From: JBLNDG01 sp050261415
GTDB taxonomy: Bacteria > Bacillota > Clostridia > Lutisporales > Lutisporaceae
Assembly (NCBI GenBank): GCA_050261415.1
Contig: JBLNDG010000034.1
Coordinates: forward strand, 1 to 41,815
Direction: 5' to 3'
Length of the DNA stretch: 41,815 nucleotides
Under the pieces are notes generated by a model. It did no database searches. It was not told the DNA's origin and worked only from the letters and a program-made list of their open reading frames with translations. Positions 31,458-39,823 of the stretch are shown in pieces. The position numbers and the translations under genes are program-made. Position 1 is the first letter of the stretch. The number at the start of each line of letters is the position of its first letter.

Positions 31458-33277
31458 AGGGGTATATCCTCCTTGGAAATACCGATGCCTGTATCTTCTA
31501 CAGTAATTACAGCATTGTTATCCTGTAAAAAACATTCAAATTTGATTTTACCGCCTTCCGGAGTATACTTGACGCTGTTATCCATAAAAATCCTTAGGGC
31601 TTCCTTAATCAAGCTGCGGTCTGCATTAACCGTGATGTTTTCATTTCTTGCGGCGGATATCTCATGGGTATTGTCAATCAGCTCATTTATTGGGAAATCT
31701 GCCTTTTCAATCTTCTGAGTATTCCTGTCGCTCCTGGCCAGAAACAGGAGCTTTTCTATCAAGCCCTTCATGTTTTCGGACTCTGTCTTGATTGCTGCAA
31801 TAGCTTCTTCCAGAACCGTCCTGTCATCCTTTCCCCAGCGGTCCAGTAAATTGACGTAGCCTTGGATAACAGAAATAGGTGTGCGCAATTCGTGGGAAGC
31901 ATCTGAGACGAATTGATTCTGCTGTTCATAGGATTTCTGCAGCCTTTCCAGCATATTATTGAAGGTCCTTGCCAAATCCTTGAGTTCGTTCTGTGAGCCG
32001 CTTATATCAAGCCGGGTATCAAGCTGGTTCACGAAAATGCTTTTAACTGTTTCGGTCATGGTGTACACGGGCTTTAATATCTTCTTGCTGGATCTTGATC
32101 CTATCAGCATGATAAGAAGTATAAACACTATGTCTATGCATACGAGCCCAATAACCACAATGCCTGCATACATGGTTTCCTCCGATATTTTATCGATGAT
32201 CTGGATATAGCCGTTGCCCGAGGCTGTTTTTATGCTTTCGTTAAGAACCAGGGCATAACCGTAATCATTATAGGTGCCGGGTGGAACGTTTGCGTCGCGA
32301 TGGGTGCTGTCACCTGCCGATATCAGCAATGAATTGCCATACTCCGCAACAGTATTTGAACTGTTGGATCTGTCGATAAAAGCTACCCCGCCGGGTTCTT
32401 TCTCTGTGGAATACAATATTTTTTTATCATTGTCAAACAATGTGATGGATACATTGCTGAGCTCTGAAAGTTTGTTGATTCTGTCAACAGGGAGTACGGC
32501 ACTTTCCTCCATATAGGCTGAAACCAAGCGGGAGTCTCTTTGCAGCTCATCGGCGGCATTTTTTACAAGGTATGCAGAAGCCCCGAAAAAAACACCGGTG
32601 CTTAGAATCAGCAGTACAAGGGTAATTATAAAGACGTATACAGTAGTTATTCTGAAGGTTATGGAAAAGCGAAGCTTGCTTATAAGCTTGCGGTATACCA
32701 CGTTGGTATCACCCAAATATTCATACCCCCATACGGCTTCAAGCAGCTTATCCCTTGTAAGCACTATATTCTTGTTCTCCAATAGGAATTTCAAGAGGTC
32801 GAATTCTCTTTTAGTCAGCTCTACGGGCTCATTATCGACGGAAACGGTATATTTATCCAGGTCGAGCTTCAAGCCGCCGGTTTCCAGGATTTTTGTTGTT
32901 TCAACCTTTGAAGCCCTCCTTTTCAAAGCGGTCCTTATTCTTGCCAGAAGTTCTTCAATTGCAAAAGGCTTAGTAACATAATCATCTGCACCCATGTCCA
33001 GACCTATTACCTTGTCCATTACTTCGTCCTTTGCTGTAAGCATTATGACAGGAGTTTCAGAGCTTTGGCGAAATCTTCTCAAAACCTCTATGCCGTTCAT
33101 GGAAGGAAGCATAATATCGAGAACGATCAGGTCAAAGCATCCTTCCAATGCCTTCTGCAAACCTTCCCTTCCATCGTGAGCCTGTTCTACCTCATATCCC
33201 TCATGCTGCAGCTCCAGCTCCAGGAAGCGTGCGATTTTTATCTCATCTTCTATTATAAGAATCTTTTGTACAGCCAT
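31385..33277 (-). CDS. Fused OmpR-type response regulator and histidine kinase, deletion-joined and frameshifted
   Basis: One 630-aa ORF joins what are normally two proteins. Residues 1-115 are a receiver domain (phospho-acceptor Asp 54 in VLDIML, Lys 103 in TKPF). Residues 135-194 are an OmpR winged helix that stops at GDTNVV, losing the recognition helix and final hairpin. From about residue 195 a kinase begins: TM1 about 209-232, an extracellular sensor, TM2 about 369-393, HAMP, H-box SHELRTP with His 462, N-box DNSVKYTPEGG and G1 DTGIGIS. It then goes out of frame before the F and G2 boxes. The start ATG follows GGAGG at 7 nt. DNA binding and kinase activity are probably both lost. Ligand unknown. 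Confidence 0.82.
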   Translation of the reverse strand: MAVQKILIIEDEIKIARFLELELQHEGYEVEQAHDGREGLQKALEGCFDLIVLDIMLPSMNGIEVLRRFRQSSETPVIMLTAKDEVMDKVIGLDMGADDYVTKPFAIEELLARIRTALKRRASKVETTKILETGGLKLDLDKYTVSVDNEPVELTKREFDLLKFLLENKNIVLTRDKLLEAVWGYEYLGDTNVVYRKLISKLRFSITFRITTVYVFIITLVLLILSTGVFFGASAYLVKNAADELQRDSRLVSAYMEESAVLPVDRINKLSELSNVSITLFDNDKKILYSTEKEPGGVAFIDRSNSSNTVAEYGNSLLISAGDSTHRDANVPPGTYNDYGYALVLNESIKTASGNGYIQIIDKISEETMYAGIVVIGLVCIDIVFILLIMLIGSRSSKKILKPVYTMTETVKSIFVNQLDTRLDISGSQNELKDLARTFNNMLERLQKSYEQQNQFVSDASHELRTPISVIQGYVNLLDRWGKDDRTVLEEAIAAIKTESENMKGLIEKLLFLARSDRNTQKIEKADFPINELIDNTHEISAARNENITVNADRSLIKEALRIFMDNSVKYTPEGGKIKFECFLQDNNAVITVEDTGIGISKEDIPLLYSTGFIGRTSQGQRRQEAPDLD

Positions 33278-33384
33278 GAAAATTCCTCCAATGTATATAT
33301 GGTTAAATGCTCCTTTTAAATAAGGATACACTAATATAAACCAATTTTAAAGAGGATAAGCAACCGGTGTATCAATAGATGAAA

Positions 33385-33409
33385 ATAACCTACATTATCA
33401 GTAGGTTAT
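33385..33409 (-). terminator. Terminator after the DUF4342-like gene
   Basis: ATAACCTAC (33385-33393) and GTAGGTTAT (33401-33409) form a stem, followed on the minus strand by TTTC. It separates the 161-aa gene from the two-component gene. Confidence 0.6.
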
Positions 33410-33432
33410 CTTGCATCCTCCGAAACAGGTAT

Positions 33433-33918
33433 TTATTTTACAGCAGAAGTATCATCGGCCCTGTTCTCGCCTAATTTTCTTTTTGCATCGTCTACTGCAT
33501 TGGATAGCTTATCAAGGGTGTCGTTAATCTTTGTTTCTTCTCCGCTTATCTTTTCAAATCTGAATCTGTGCCCGGTAAACAAGGCAATCAATAAACCCAA
33601 TGCAATGAATTCAATTAAAGGGAAGGTTATAATACCTATTAAAATCACCATATTCAAGGACAAGTTGAGTATGGTTCTGTCCTGCTTTTTCATAATACAT
33701 CTGATATTACTGCCTTTTCTTATTAGAGAATTCACTTTCGCGGAGAAATTGTTCAATGCGCTTGAGGCTTTTTCTGAATTCGTCTTTTTGTTTTTTTCAA
33801 GGTAAACCAATGCCTCCAATATATCCTCATTGCATTTCTCCAATGCTTCTTTTGCATCCGCATAGCTTACATTGGCTCTTTTCTTAAGTTCATCAATCTG
33901 TTCTAGTCTGATTGACAT
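33433..33918 (-). CDS. UBA-like/DUF4342 domain protein
   Basis: A 161-aa protein with an N-terminal UBA-like three-helix domain (RLEQIDELKKRANVSYADAKEALEKC..DILEALVYLEK, residues 3-43). The middle segment, VNSLIRKGSNIRCIMKKQD, and two hydrophobic stretches (about 85-115) match the DUF4342 pattern. A charged C-terminal helix follows. The function of this family is unknown; the hydrophobic part suggests membrane association. GGAGGG lies 7-8 nt before the ATG. It stands upstream of the damaged two-component gene on the same strand, separated by a terminator. Confidence 0.75.
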   Translation of the reverse strand: MSIRLEQIDELKKRANVSYADAKEALEKCNEDILEALVYLEKNKKTNSEKASSALNNFSAKVNSLIRKGSNIRCIMKKQDRTILNLSLNMVILIGIITFPLIEFIALGLLIALFTGHRFRFEKISGEETKINDTLDKLSNAVDDAKRKLGENRADDTSAVK

Positions 33919-34032
33919 ATTTTATCCCTCCAAATATTTTTTGTTGAATTAACTTACAACCTTATTATAGGAGGGTGTAATTAAAGCAGAATTAATGAAA
34001 GATTAGAATTGCATCAGAAAGTTAAACGATCC

Positions 34033-34740
34033 TTAACCCAGTTTTTTTCTATGAAGCGCCCTGCTGAGGTATTCGGCAATCCGGTCTTTCGCTAATAAGC
34101 CGGCTGCAAAAAGTATACATGCGGCAGCAGCTATAACGGCTGCAGTTGTGTAGTTGCCCCGCTGTATATTTGCCCCTATGAAGGAGGAGGTAAGCAGGGC
34201 AGGAAACCTGGCCGCGGTGCTTGTTACGAAGAAAACTGCCGGGTTTACCGGAAGGACTCCTGCAATGTATGTGAGTACATCCTTAGGTGTTCCGGGAATC
34301 AGAAAAAGAACAAACATAAAGATCTCGGACTTCCGGCTGTTTAAGAGAAAACTAAATTGCTCCAGCTTCTTTCTTCCAACCAGCAGGCCAAGCAGCGAGT
34401 ATCCGAGTATCCTGGATATGAAGAAAGCCGCAATTGTCCCAATAAAAACTCCAATTAGCGAATAAAGCGTTCCCAGAGCTGTTCCATAGATGTATCCTCC
34501 TGCAATTTGCACCAGTTCGCCCGGTATTACGGCAATAATGACTTGAAGTACGTGTATTCCGATAAAAACAGCAATATTTGTACGGCCGTACGAAAAGAGC
34601 ATTGCCTTGAATTTATCCGGATTTGCCGCAAGCTGTGTAATATATGGTGCGTATTTAACGGCTGCCAGTGCTGCTGCGGATAGAAACAGCAGCAGTAGTA
34701 CAATATTTATAATTAGACGGGTTTTCTTTTCTTTATCCAC
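34033..34740 (-). CDS. TVP38/TMEM64 (VTT/DedA-like) membrane protein
   Basis: A 235-aa integral membrane protein of the VTT superfamily. The conserved core reads IPGELVQIAGGYIYGTALGTLYSLIGVFIGTIAAFFISRILG (about residues 73-114). It continues as FLIPGTPKDVLTYIAG, with a second pseudo-symmetric re-entrant motif. Distant VTT relatives act as lipid scramblases; the bacterial role is unsettled. GTG 34738-34740 is the start, with AAAGGAG 7 nt upstream. It follows degV-like by 16 nt on the same strand, so the two are probably cotranscribed. Confidence 0.9.
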   Translation of the reverse strand: MDKEKKTRLIINIVLLLLFLSAAALAAVKYAPYITQLAANPDKFKAMLFSYGRTNIAVFIGIHVLQVIIAVIPGELVQIAGGYIYGTALGTLYSLIGVFIGTIAAFFISRILGYSLLGLLVGRKKLEQFSFLLNSRKSEIFMFVLFLIPGTPKDVLTYIAGVLPVNPAVFFVTSTAARFPALLTSSFIGANIQRGNYTTAAVIAAAACILFAAGLLAKDRIAEYLSRALHRKKLG

Positions 34741-34756
34741 GGTTGTTCTCCTTTAT

Positions 34757-35584
34757 TTAGAAAAACGATATGATCATCCCGCCTTTGCCTGCATATGTTC
34801 CCATTGTCGCACCCATATAGTTTACTATTACATCCTTCGGATTATACCTTTTAATAATTTCCGCCTTCATATATTCCGCATCTTCAAGGTTATCCGCATG
34901 GGTAATTCCGAATACTGTGTCCCTGAAGTCCTTCTTTCTTTCACCTATAACTCCGAGCACTCTCTCCAGGAATTTTCTTTTACCGCGGATTTTTTCCTTC
35001 AGCTCAACTTTTCCCTCGATGCCTTCCAGCAGTACTTTTATATCAAGTATTTTTGCTATGGAGCCCTGGAACTTGCTTAACCTTCCACCTTTTACGATGT
35101 TCTCCAGGGTGTCCAGAAGAATCAGTATATTCATTTTTTCCCTGCAGTCTTTGAGCACTTCAACAATGCTTTCAACTGAAAATCCCTGGGCTGAAAGCAT
35201 GGCAGCCTTTATGAGCTGTATGCCGTGGCCTAAAGAGCCGGATAACGTATCAAATACCGTTACATCAGCACCGGACACTTCTTTGCCTATACATGCCGAT
35301 TGGAAAGTGCCGCTTAATCCCGACGATATTGTAAGGCAGAGCATTTGGCCTTTATGCGATAATGCTGCAAACATATTTGAGAAGTTTGCAGGCGATGGCT
35401 GCGAGGTCTTAGGGAGTTCCTTGGAAGAAAACATTTTTTGAAAGAATTCCTCCGGAGTAATATCAACGCCTTCCAGGTATTCCTTGCCTTCGAGTTGAAT
35501 GGTCAGGGGAACTACGGAAATATTATATTTCTCCAGCAATTCCTTCGGTAAATCAGCCGAGCTGTCTGTTATTAACTGAAGCAT
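34757..35584 (-). CDS. DegV family fatty-acid-binding protein
   Basis: A 275-aa DegV-fold protein. DegV/FakB proteins bind a fatty acid and present it to the kinase FakA for phosphorylation. Typical features: N-terminal ITDSSADLPKELLEKYNISVVPL, TSQPSPANF (the Thr/Ser fatty-acid head-group site), ISSGLSGTFQSA and a C-terminal GATMGTYAGKGG. ATG 35582-35584 follows GGGAGGG; an in-frame upstream ATG (35635) has no family match. It starts a two-gene unit with the TVP38 gene. No fakA is seen nearby. Confidence 0.93.
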   Translation of the reverse strand: MLQLITDSSADLPKELLEKYNISVVPLTIQLEGKEYLEGVDITPEEFFQKMFSSKELPKTSQPSPANFSNMFAALSHKGQMLCLTISSGLSGTFQSACIGKEVSGADVTVFDTLSGSLGHGIQLIKAAMLSAQGFSVESIVEVLKDCREKMNILILLDTLENIVKGGRLSKFQGSIAKILDIKVLLEGIEGKVELKEKIRGKRKFLERVLGVIGERKKDFRDTVFGITHADNLEDAEYMKAEIIKRYNPKDVIVNYMGATMGTYAGKGGMIISFF

Positions 35585-35617
35585 ATCTAACTCCCTCCCT
35601 GTTATATTATTAAGTAA

Positions 35618-35646
35618 AACATAACAATTTTTCATCTTATTGTAAA
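35618..35646 (-). promoter_or_regulatory. Promoter of the degV-like/TVP38 unit
   Basis: Minus-strand TTTACA (35641-35646), 17-nt spacer, TATGTT (35618-35623). Confidence 0.5.
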
Positions 35647-35780
35647 GTATAATATAAAATTCGGCACTGTGTAACCTTCCCCAAAAACTAGAAAATATAA
35701 CTAAAATAATATATAATTTCTATATAGCGTACAACAGGGAATTCAAAACAGCGGTAGGCTTTTATAAGGGTATCAGGGTT

Positions 35781-36347
35781 ATGGTTACCTCTACGGGAAT
35801 AGGGGGGCCTTCCGCAGTAATAGCGTTGGAAGAACTTAAGAATATTGGGGTAGGGACCTTTATAAGGATTGGCAGCTGTGGGGCTCTCCAGGAAAACATA
35901 AAGCTCGGGGAGTTGATAGTCGCCACCGGTGCCGTAAGAAATGACGGTGCGTCGGATACATATATAGAGAAGGGATACCCTGCTGTTCCTGATGCTGATG
36001 TAGTGGCATGCCTGCTGAAAAGCGCAGGGGAGTTAAAATATTGCTGCCACCGCGGGCTCATTAGAAGTCATGATAGCTTCTACACAGATGAAGAGGATAA
36101 AATAGACAGCTACTGGGCCAATAAGGGCATACTGGGTGCGGATATGGAAAGTGCAGCCCTTTTTGTAGTGGGCAGCTTAAGAGGATTACGGGTAGCTTCC
36201 ATATTGAATGTTGTTGTGGAATCGGACGGCAATCTGGAAAGCAGTATTAACGACTATGTGGATGGCAAAAATGTACAGTTAAGCGGTGAGGACAGGGAAA
36301 TACTGACTGCCCTTGAAGCCATGGCAAAACTTGAGAAATATAAATAA
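35781..36347 (+). CDS. N-terminally truncated uridine phosphorylase-like protein, probable pseudogene
   Basis: A 188-aa ORF matching the C-terminal three quarters of nucleoside phosphorylases of the NP-1 family, closest to uridine phosphorylase: TSTGIGGPSAVIALEEL, IRIGSCGAL and the ADMESAAL ribose-binding motif. In-frame homology extends upstream of the first ATG, to about 35733 (NREFKTAVGFYKGIRV), without a start. About 45 further N-terminal residues with the phosphate-binding GDPxRV motif are missing. No RBS precedes 35781. It is therefore probably inactive. It lies 27 nt before an ECF transporter, suggesting the original operon was for nucleoside uptake and cleavage (inference). Confidence 0.8.
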   Translation: MVTSTGIGGPSAVIALEELKNIGVGTFIRIGSCGALQENIKLGELIVATGAVRNDGASDTYIEKGYPAVPDADVVACLLKSAGELKYCCHRGLIRSHDSFYTDEEDKIDSYWANKGILGADMESAALFVVGSLRGLRVASILNVVVESDGNLESSINDYVDGKNVQLSGEDREILTALEAMAKLEKYK

Positions 36348-36374
36348 TATATTAAATAACGAGGAGGGTTTTCT

Positions 36375-36977
36375 ATGAGTAAAAAAAGTATGTGGTCCTT
36401 TAAGCTCACTACGGCATCATTAGTTCTTATTCCCGCAGCAGTTGGCATCAACTACATCGGCAAATTGTTTGCAGGGGTGCTGAAGCTTCCGCTTTGGCTT
36501 GATGCTATAGGCACAGTGCTTGCCAGTATGCTGGCAGGACCTATAGTCGGGGCTATTTGCGGTGCAATCAACAACATAATCTATGGACTTACCATGGATC
36601 CGATTTCCTTTATTTACGCACTGACCAGCATAGCTATAGGTATTACAACCGGTATCATGGCATATAAGGGAAGCTTTAAAAATGTCGGTCAGGCCTTTGT
36701 AGCCGGGCTGATAGTAGCTTTGGTTGCTGCAGTAGTATCCACACCAATCAACATAGCATTCTGGGGAGGACAGACAGGCAATGTCTGGGGAGATGGACTT
36801 TATGCGTACCTGATTGCCAAGAATTTCCCCGTATGGTTAGCTTCTTTCCTTGACGAGGTGGTTGTGGATATACCTGATAAAATAGCAACAGTTATAATAA
36901 GCTATGGAATATTTAAAGGTCTCCCGAAGAAGCTTACTATCATGTTCAGCAATGAAGGGGAAATCGAAAAGCTATAA
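36375..36977 (+). CDS. ECF transporter S component (substrate-binding membrane subunit)
   Basis: A 200-aa membrane protein with about six hydrophobic segments (FKLTTASLVLIPAAVGINYI ... LPLWLDAIGTVLASMLAGPI ... GAICGAINNIIYGL). The pattern fits S components of energy-coupling factor vitamin and metabolite importers. It is followed by T and two A genes, giving a complete dedicated ECF set. GAGGAGGG lies 6 nt before the ATG. Substrate is not clear; the adjacent uridine phosphorylase remnant points to a nucleoside (inference). Confidence 0.85.
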   Translation: MSKKSMWSFKLTTASLVLIPAAVGINYIGKLFAGVLKLPLWLDAIGTVLASMLAGPIVGAICGAINNIIYGLTMDPISFIYALTSIAIGITTGIMAYKGSFKNVGQAFVAGLIVALVAAVVSTPINIAFWGGQTGNVWGDGLYAYLIAKNFPVWLASFLDEVVVDIPDKIATVIISYGIFKGLPKKLTIMFSNEGEIEKL

Positions 36978-36999
36978 TAATGTCTTTATAAAGATTAGC

Positions 37000-37033
37000 A
37001 ATAGATAAGACTGCGTATGCAGTCTTATCTATT
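37000..37033 (+). other. Perfect 15-bp stem-loop between ECF S and T genes
   Basis: AATAGATAAGACTGC (37000-37014), GTAT loop, GCAGTCTTATCTATT (37019-37033). It has no T tract and ends 4 nt before the SD of ecfT. Likely an mRNA stabiliser or translation modulator, not a terminator. Confidence 0.7.
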
Positions 37034-37052
37034 ATGCAGGAAGGTGAACAGC

Positions 37053-37820
37053 TTGAAATCATTAAGCTTATATCAGGAAAGAAATACGATAATTCATAAA
37101 ATTGATCCCATAAGCAAACTGTTTTATATAGTTGCTGCCATAGCTATTCCTGTAATAATACCTGCAAGGACGGCGGCCCTGGCATGTATGGCATTCAGCA
37201 TACTCTTGCTTCTTGCCGGAAGGGTTTTCAGAAAGGTAATACCAATCATAAGCTTCAGTATGATAGTACTTCTGTCTATAATCGTAATACAGGGATTGTT
37301 CTATCCCGGCAACAAAAATCCACTGTTTGCTGTCGGTTCGATTGTGTTTTACAAAGAGGGCCTTCTTTATGCACTCCAGATATGCATCAGGGTGGTAAAC
37401 ATATTGTGTGCTTTTGCGATTCTTGTGCTGACTACCAAGCCCTCGGACCTTATTGAGTCGCTTGTAAGAAGGGGATTATCTCCCAGGATAGGCTATGTAT
37501 TGAGCTCGGTGCTTCAAATTATACCCCAAATGGCATCTACAATGGATACTATAACTGATGCACAAAGGTCAAGGGGAATGGAGGCGGAGGGGAAGCTTAT
37601 GGTTAGATTGAAGGCTTTTTTCCCGCTTATAGGGCCTGTAGTCATGAACTCACTGATAAATACAAGAGAAAGGGCTATGGCCTTGGAAGTAAGAGGCTTT
37701 AACTCGAAAGCCCGGAAAACTTTCCTTAACGAGGAATTCAAGGCTTCCTATAATTTGTACATAAAGGTATTCCTGGTGCTGTCGGTCATACTTGCCATAC
37801 TTTGGAGGATAATAGGATGA
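37053..37820 (+). CDS. ecfT: ECF transporter T component (energy-coupling transmembrane protein)
   Basis: The coupling membrane subunit. It is about 255 aa with four to six hydrophobic segments and the two cytosolic coupling motifs of EcfT: an ARG-like AQRSRGM (about residues 180-186) and EVRGF (about 217-221). These bind the two ATPases. I chose the TTG at 37053-37055 (KSLSLYQERNT follows), with GGAAGGTG 6 nt upstream. An ATG at 37017 lies within the stem-loop and lacks an RBS. The stop overlaps the first A gene (ATGA). Confidence 0.88.
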   Translation: MKSLSLYQERNTIIHKIDPISKLFYIVAAIAIPVIIPARTAALACMAFSILLLLAGRVFRKVIPIISFSMIVLLSIIVIQGLFYPGNKNPLFAVGSIVFYKEGLLYALQICIRVVNILCAFAILVLTTKPSDLIESLVRRGLSPRIGYVLSSVLQIIPQMASTMDTITDAQRSRGMEAEGKLMVRLKAFFPLIGPVVMNSLINTRERAMALEVRGFNSKARKTFLNEEFKASYNLYIKVFLVLSVILAILWRIIG

Positions 37821-38662
37821 AAAAGATTGTAGTTGAAAACCTGAAATACAGGTACCCGCTGACTGAAGATCTGGCCCTCAAGGGGATATCCTTTGAAGTG
37901 GAAAAGGGTGAATTCATAGGAATTATAGGCCGCAACCTGGCTGGAAAGTCTACTCTTTGCCAGGCATTGGTCGGGCTGGTTCCGCATTTTTACCACGGAG
38001 CTTACGGCGGGACGGTAATTGTAGATGGGATAGAGGTTGGAAAGGCGGAAATAAGCGAGTTGGTTTCAAGAGTCGGGATAGTATTCCAGAATCCTTTTAC
38101 CCAGGTTACCGGCTCAAAGCTGACGGTATACGAGGAAATCGCCTTTGGATTGGAAAACATGGGTATTTCCAGGGAAGAGATGAGGAAAAGGATAGACTAT
38201 TCACTGGAATTGCTTGATATATACAGGTTCAAAGACAGAAATCCCTTTGAACTTTCCGGAGGACAGATGCAAAGGATGGCCATAGCAAGCATCATAGCAA
38301 TGAAACCGGAAGTAATTGTACTTGATGAACCTACATCGCAGTTGGACCCTCAGGGCTCGGAGGAAGTATTTAAAGCAATCCAGAGCCTCAGCAAGGAAGG
38401 AATGACAATAGTACTGGTTGAGCATAAAATTGAGAAAATAGCCAAATATTCCGATAAGGTAATGCTTCTAAGCAAAGGGGAGATAATTGATTTTGATGCT
38501 CCCAACAAGGTCTTTTCAAGAGATGACCTGGAGGACTACGGAGTAGTGCCTCCCGCATTTACCCAAATTTGCAGGGGACTAAACATAAAGGACAATAAAA
38601 CAGGCTTGTATCCGACAACCCTGGAAGAAGCTTATGATTTGGTGGTGAGCAGCAATGAGTAG
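37817..38662 (+). CDS. ecfA: ECF transporter ATPase, first A subunit
   Basis: A 281-aa ABC ATPase of the EcfA/CbiO type. Walker A is GRNLAGKST (about residues 36-44), Q-loop FQNPFTQ, signature LSGGQMQRMAIAS, Walker B VIVLDEPTSQLDP and switch His in LVEHKIE. All catalytic motifs are intact. I start at ATG 37817, with GGAGG 8 nt upstream, overlapping the ecfT stop by 4 nt. A reading from 37802 has no advantage. It overlaps the second A gene by 8 nt. Confidence 0.92.
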   Translation: MKKIVVENLKYRYPLTEDLALKGISFEVEKGEFIGIIGRNLAGKSTLCQALVGLVPHFYHGAYGGTVIVDGIEVGKAEISELVSRVGIVFQNPFTQVTGSKLTVYEEIAFGLENMGISREEMRKRIDYSLELLDIYRFKDRNPFELSGGQMQRMAIASIIAMKPEVIVLDEPTSQLDPQGSEEVFKAIQSLSKEGMTIVLVEHKIEKIAKYSDKVMLLSKGEIIDFDAPNKVFSRDDLEDYGVVPPAFTQICRGLNIKDNKTGLYPTTLEEAYDLVVSSNE

Positions 38663-39455
38663 TATAGAGGTAAGGAATCTTCACTTCTCATATAATGCAG
38701 GAGAAGAGATACTGAAAGGTATCGATATTGAGTTTGACGACAGGTCGACTGCCATAATAGGACAGAATGGTGCCGGGAAGACAACTTTTGTCAAGCTGCT
38801 GAAAGGGCTTCTTAAGCCAAGTTCAGGGGACGTAACGGTAAAAGGGATAAATACAAAGGATGCTACAGTAGCAGAGCTGGCAAGACATATCGGGTTGGTA
38901 TTCCAGAATCCGAACGACCAGATATTCAAGAACAAGGTATTGGATGAAGTGATGTTCGGACCGCAAAACATTGGCCAGGATGAGAATACTGCCGGGAAAA
39001 ACTCAATGAACGCCCTTGAAATGGTGGGGCTCAGCGGCAAGGTCAATGAAAACCCGTATGATTTGAGTCTCTCGGAAAGGAAACTGATTAGCATAGCATC
39101 CATACTGGCAATGGATACGGATATTATTATTTTTGACGAGCCTACTATAGCACAGGATTATGCAGGGAAACAAAACATAAAGAAAATAATTAAAACCCTT
39201 AAAGAGCAGGGAAAGCTTGTACTAACAATCATCCACGATATGGATTTTGTAGCTGAAACCTTTGAACGGACTTTGGTCTTCAGCCAGGGGAAAGTGCTGT
39301 TGGATGGCAGTACAAGGGAGGTATATTCACATCATGAAGAGCTTGGCAGTGCTTATCTTGAACCGCCTCATGCAGCTCAGCTTTGCCGTAAGCTTGGTTA
39401 TAAGGATACCTTCCTTACTGTAGATGAATTCATAGAATTCAAGAAAAGGTCATAG
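38655..39455 (+). CDS. ecfA: ECF transporter ATPase, second A subunit with degenerate signature
   Basis: A 266-aa EcfA partner of the preceding ATPase. Walker A GQNGAGKTT, Q-loop FQNPNDQIF and Walker B IIIFDEPT are normal, as is the switch His in IIHDMDF. The ABC signature, however, reads LSLSERKL where LSGGQ is expected. In the A-A' dimer this signature faces the Walker A of the other subunit, so one of the two ATP sites is probably weakened. GGTGGTGAG precedes the ATG inside the previous gene. Confidence 0.9.
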   Translation: MSSIEVRNLHFSYNAGEEILKGIDIEFDDRSTAIIGQNGAGKTTFVKLLKGLLKPSSGDVTVKGINTKDATVAELARHIGLVFQNPNDQIFKNKVLDEVMFGPQNIGQDENTAGKNSMNALEMVGLSGKVNENPYDLSLSERKLISIASILAMDTDIIIFDEPTIAQDYAGKQNIKKIIKTLKEQGKLVLTIIHDMDFVAETFERTLVFSQGKVLLDGSTREVYSHHEELGSAYLEPPHAAQLCRKLGYKDTFLTVDEFIEFKKRS

Positions 39456-39463
39456 AGCATACA

Positions 39464-39510
39464 GACCTATGCCATGCAATAATACTTGTGCCGGTATAGG
39501 TCATTTTTGT
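39464..39510 (+). terminator. Terminator of the ECF operon
   Basis: GACCTAT (39464-39470) pairs with ATAGGTC (39496-39502), extended by GCC/GG pairs, followed by ATTTTTG. It abuts the stop of the convergent zinc-ribbon gene. Confidence 0.65.
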
Positions 39511-39511
39511 T

Positions 39512-39823
39512 CTAGCCCAGAAATTCGGGGTTGGTCTGATGGTCCGCCCGGATGGCTTTTTGAAGGATTGTATATTGGATATGCCGTTTTTTCCTGTCTA
39601 TATCGCAGGGATACTTTGCACCGCACTGCTCACATTCCAAATACTCCTTGCTTTCAACCAGCTCCCTGTTGTCAAATAAAAACGGAAAGGATTCGTCAAA
39701 CCTGCTCCGGTCTCCTGTATCAGGTGTCTCAAGGTTGTAGGTATAAAGATAGGTTGCCTCGTGTTTTACGGCAAAGTGTGTACCATTGCATTTGGGACAT
39801 TCCAGGGATTCTTTTATCTTCAA
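39512..39823 (-). CDS. Small zinc-ribbon-like hypothetical protein
   Basis: A 103-aa protein with two CxxC pairs: CPKC at residues 9-12 and CEQC at about 65-68, the pattern of a split zinc ribbon. Between them is an aromatic and acidic segment. No known family is recognised. The start is a TTG at 39821-39823 with AAAGGA about 10 nt upstream; there is no in-frame ATG near. It stands alone, between convergent ECF genes and the GPH transporter. Zinc binding is inferred from the Cys only. Confidence 0.6.
   Translation of the reverse strand: MKIKESLECPKCNGTHFAVKHEATYLYTYNLETPDTGDRSRFDESFPFLFDNRELVESKEYLECEQCGAKYPCDIDRKKRHIQYTILQKAIRADHQTNPEFLG

Noticed and set aside
34917..35441. 174-aa plus-strand ORF opposite the DegV gene
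   Set aside because: Low-complexity Ser/Phe/Leu-rich antisense translation with no SD.
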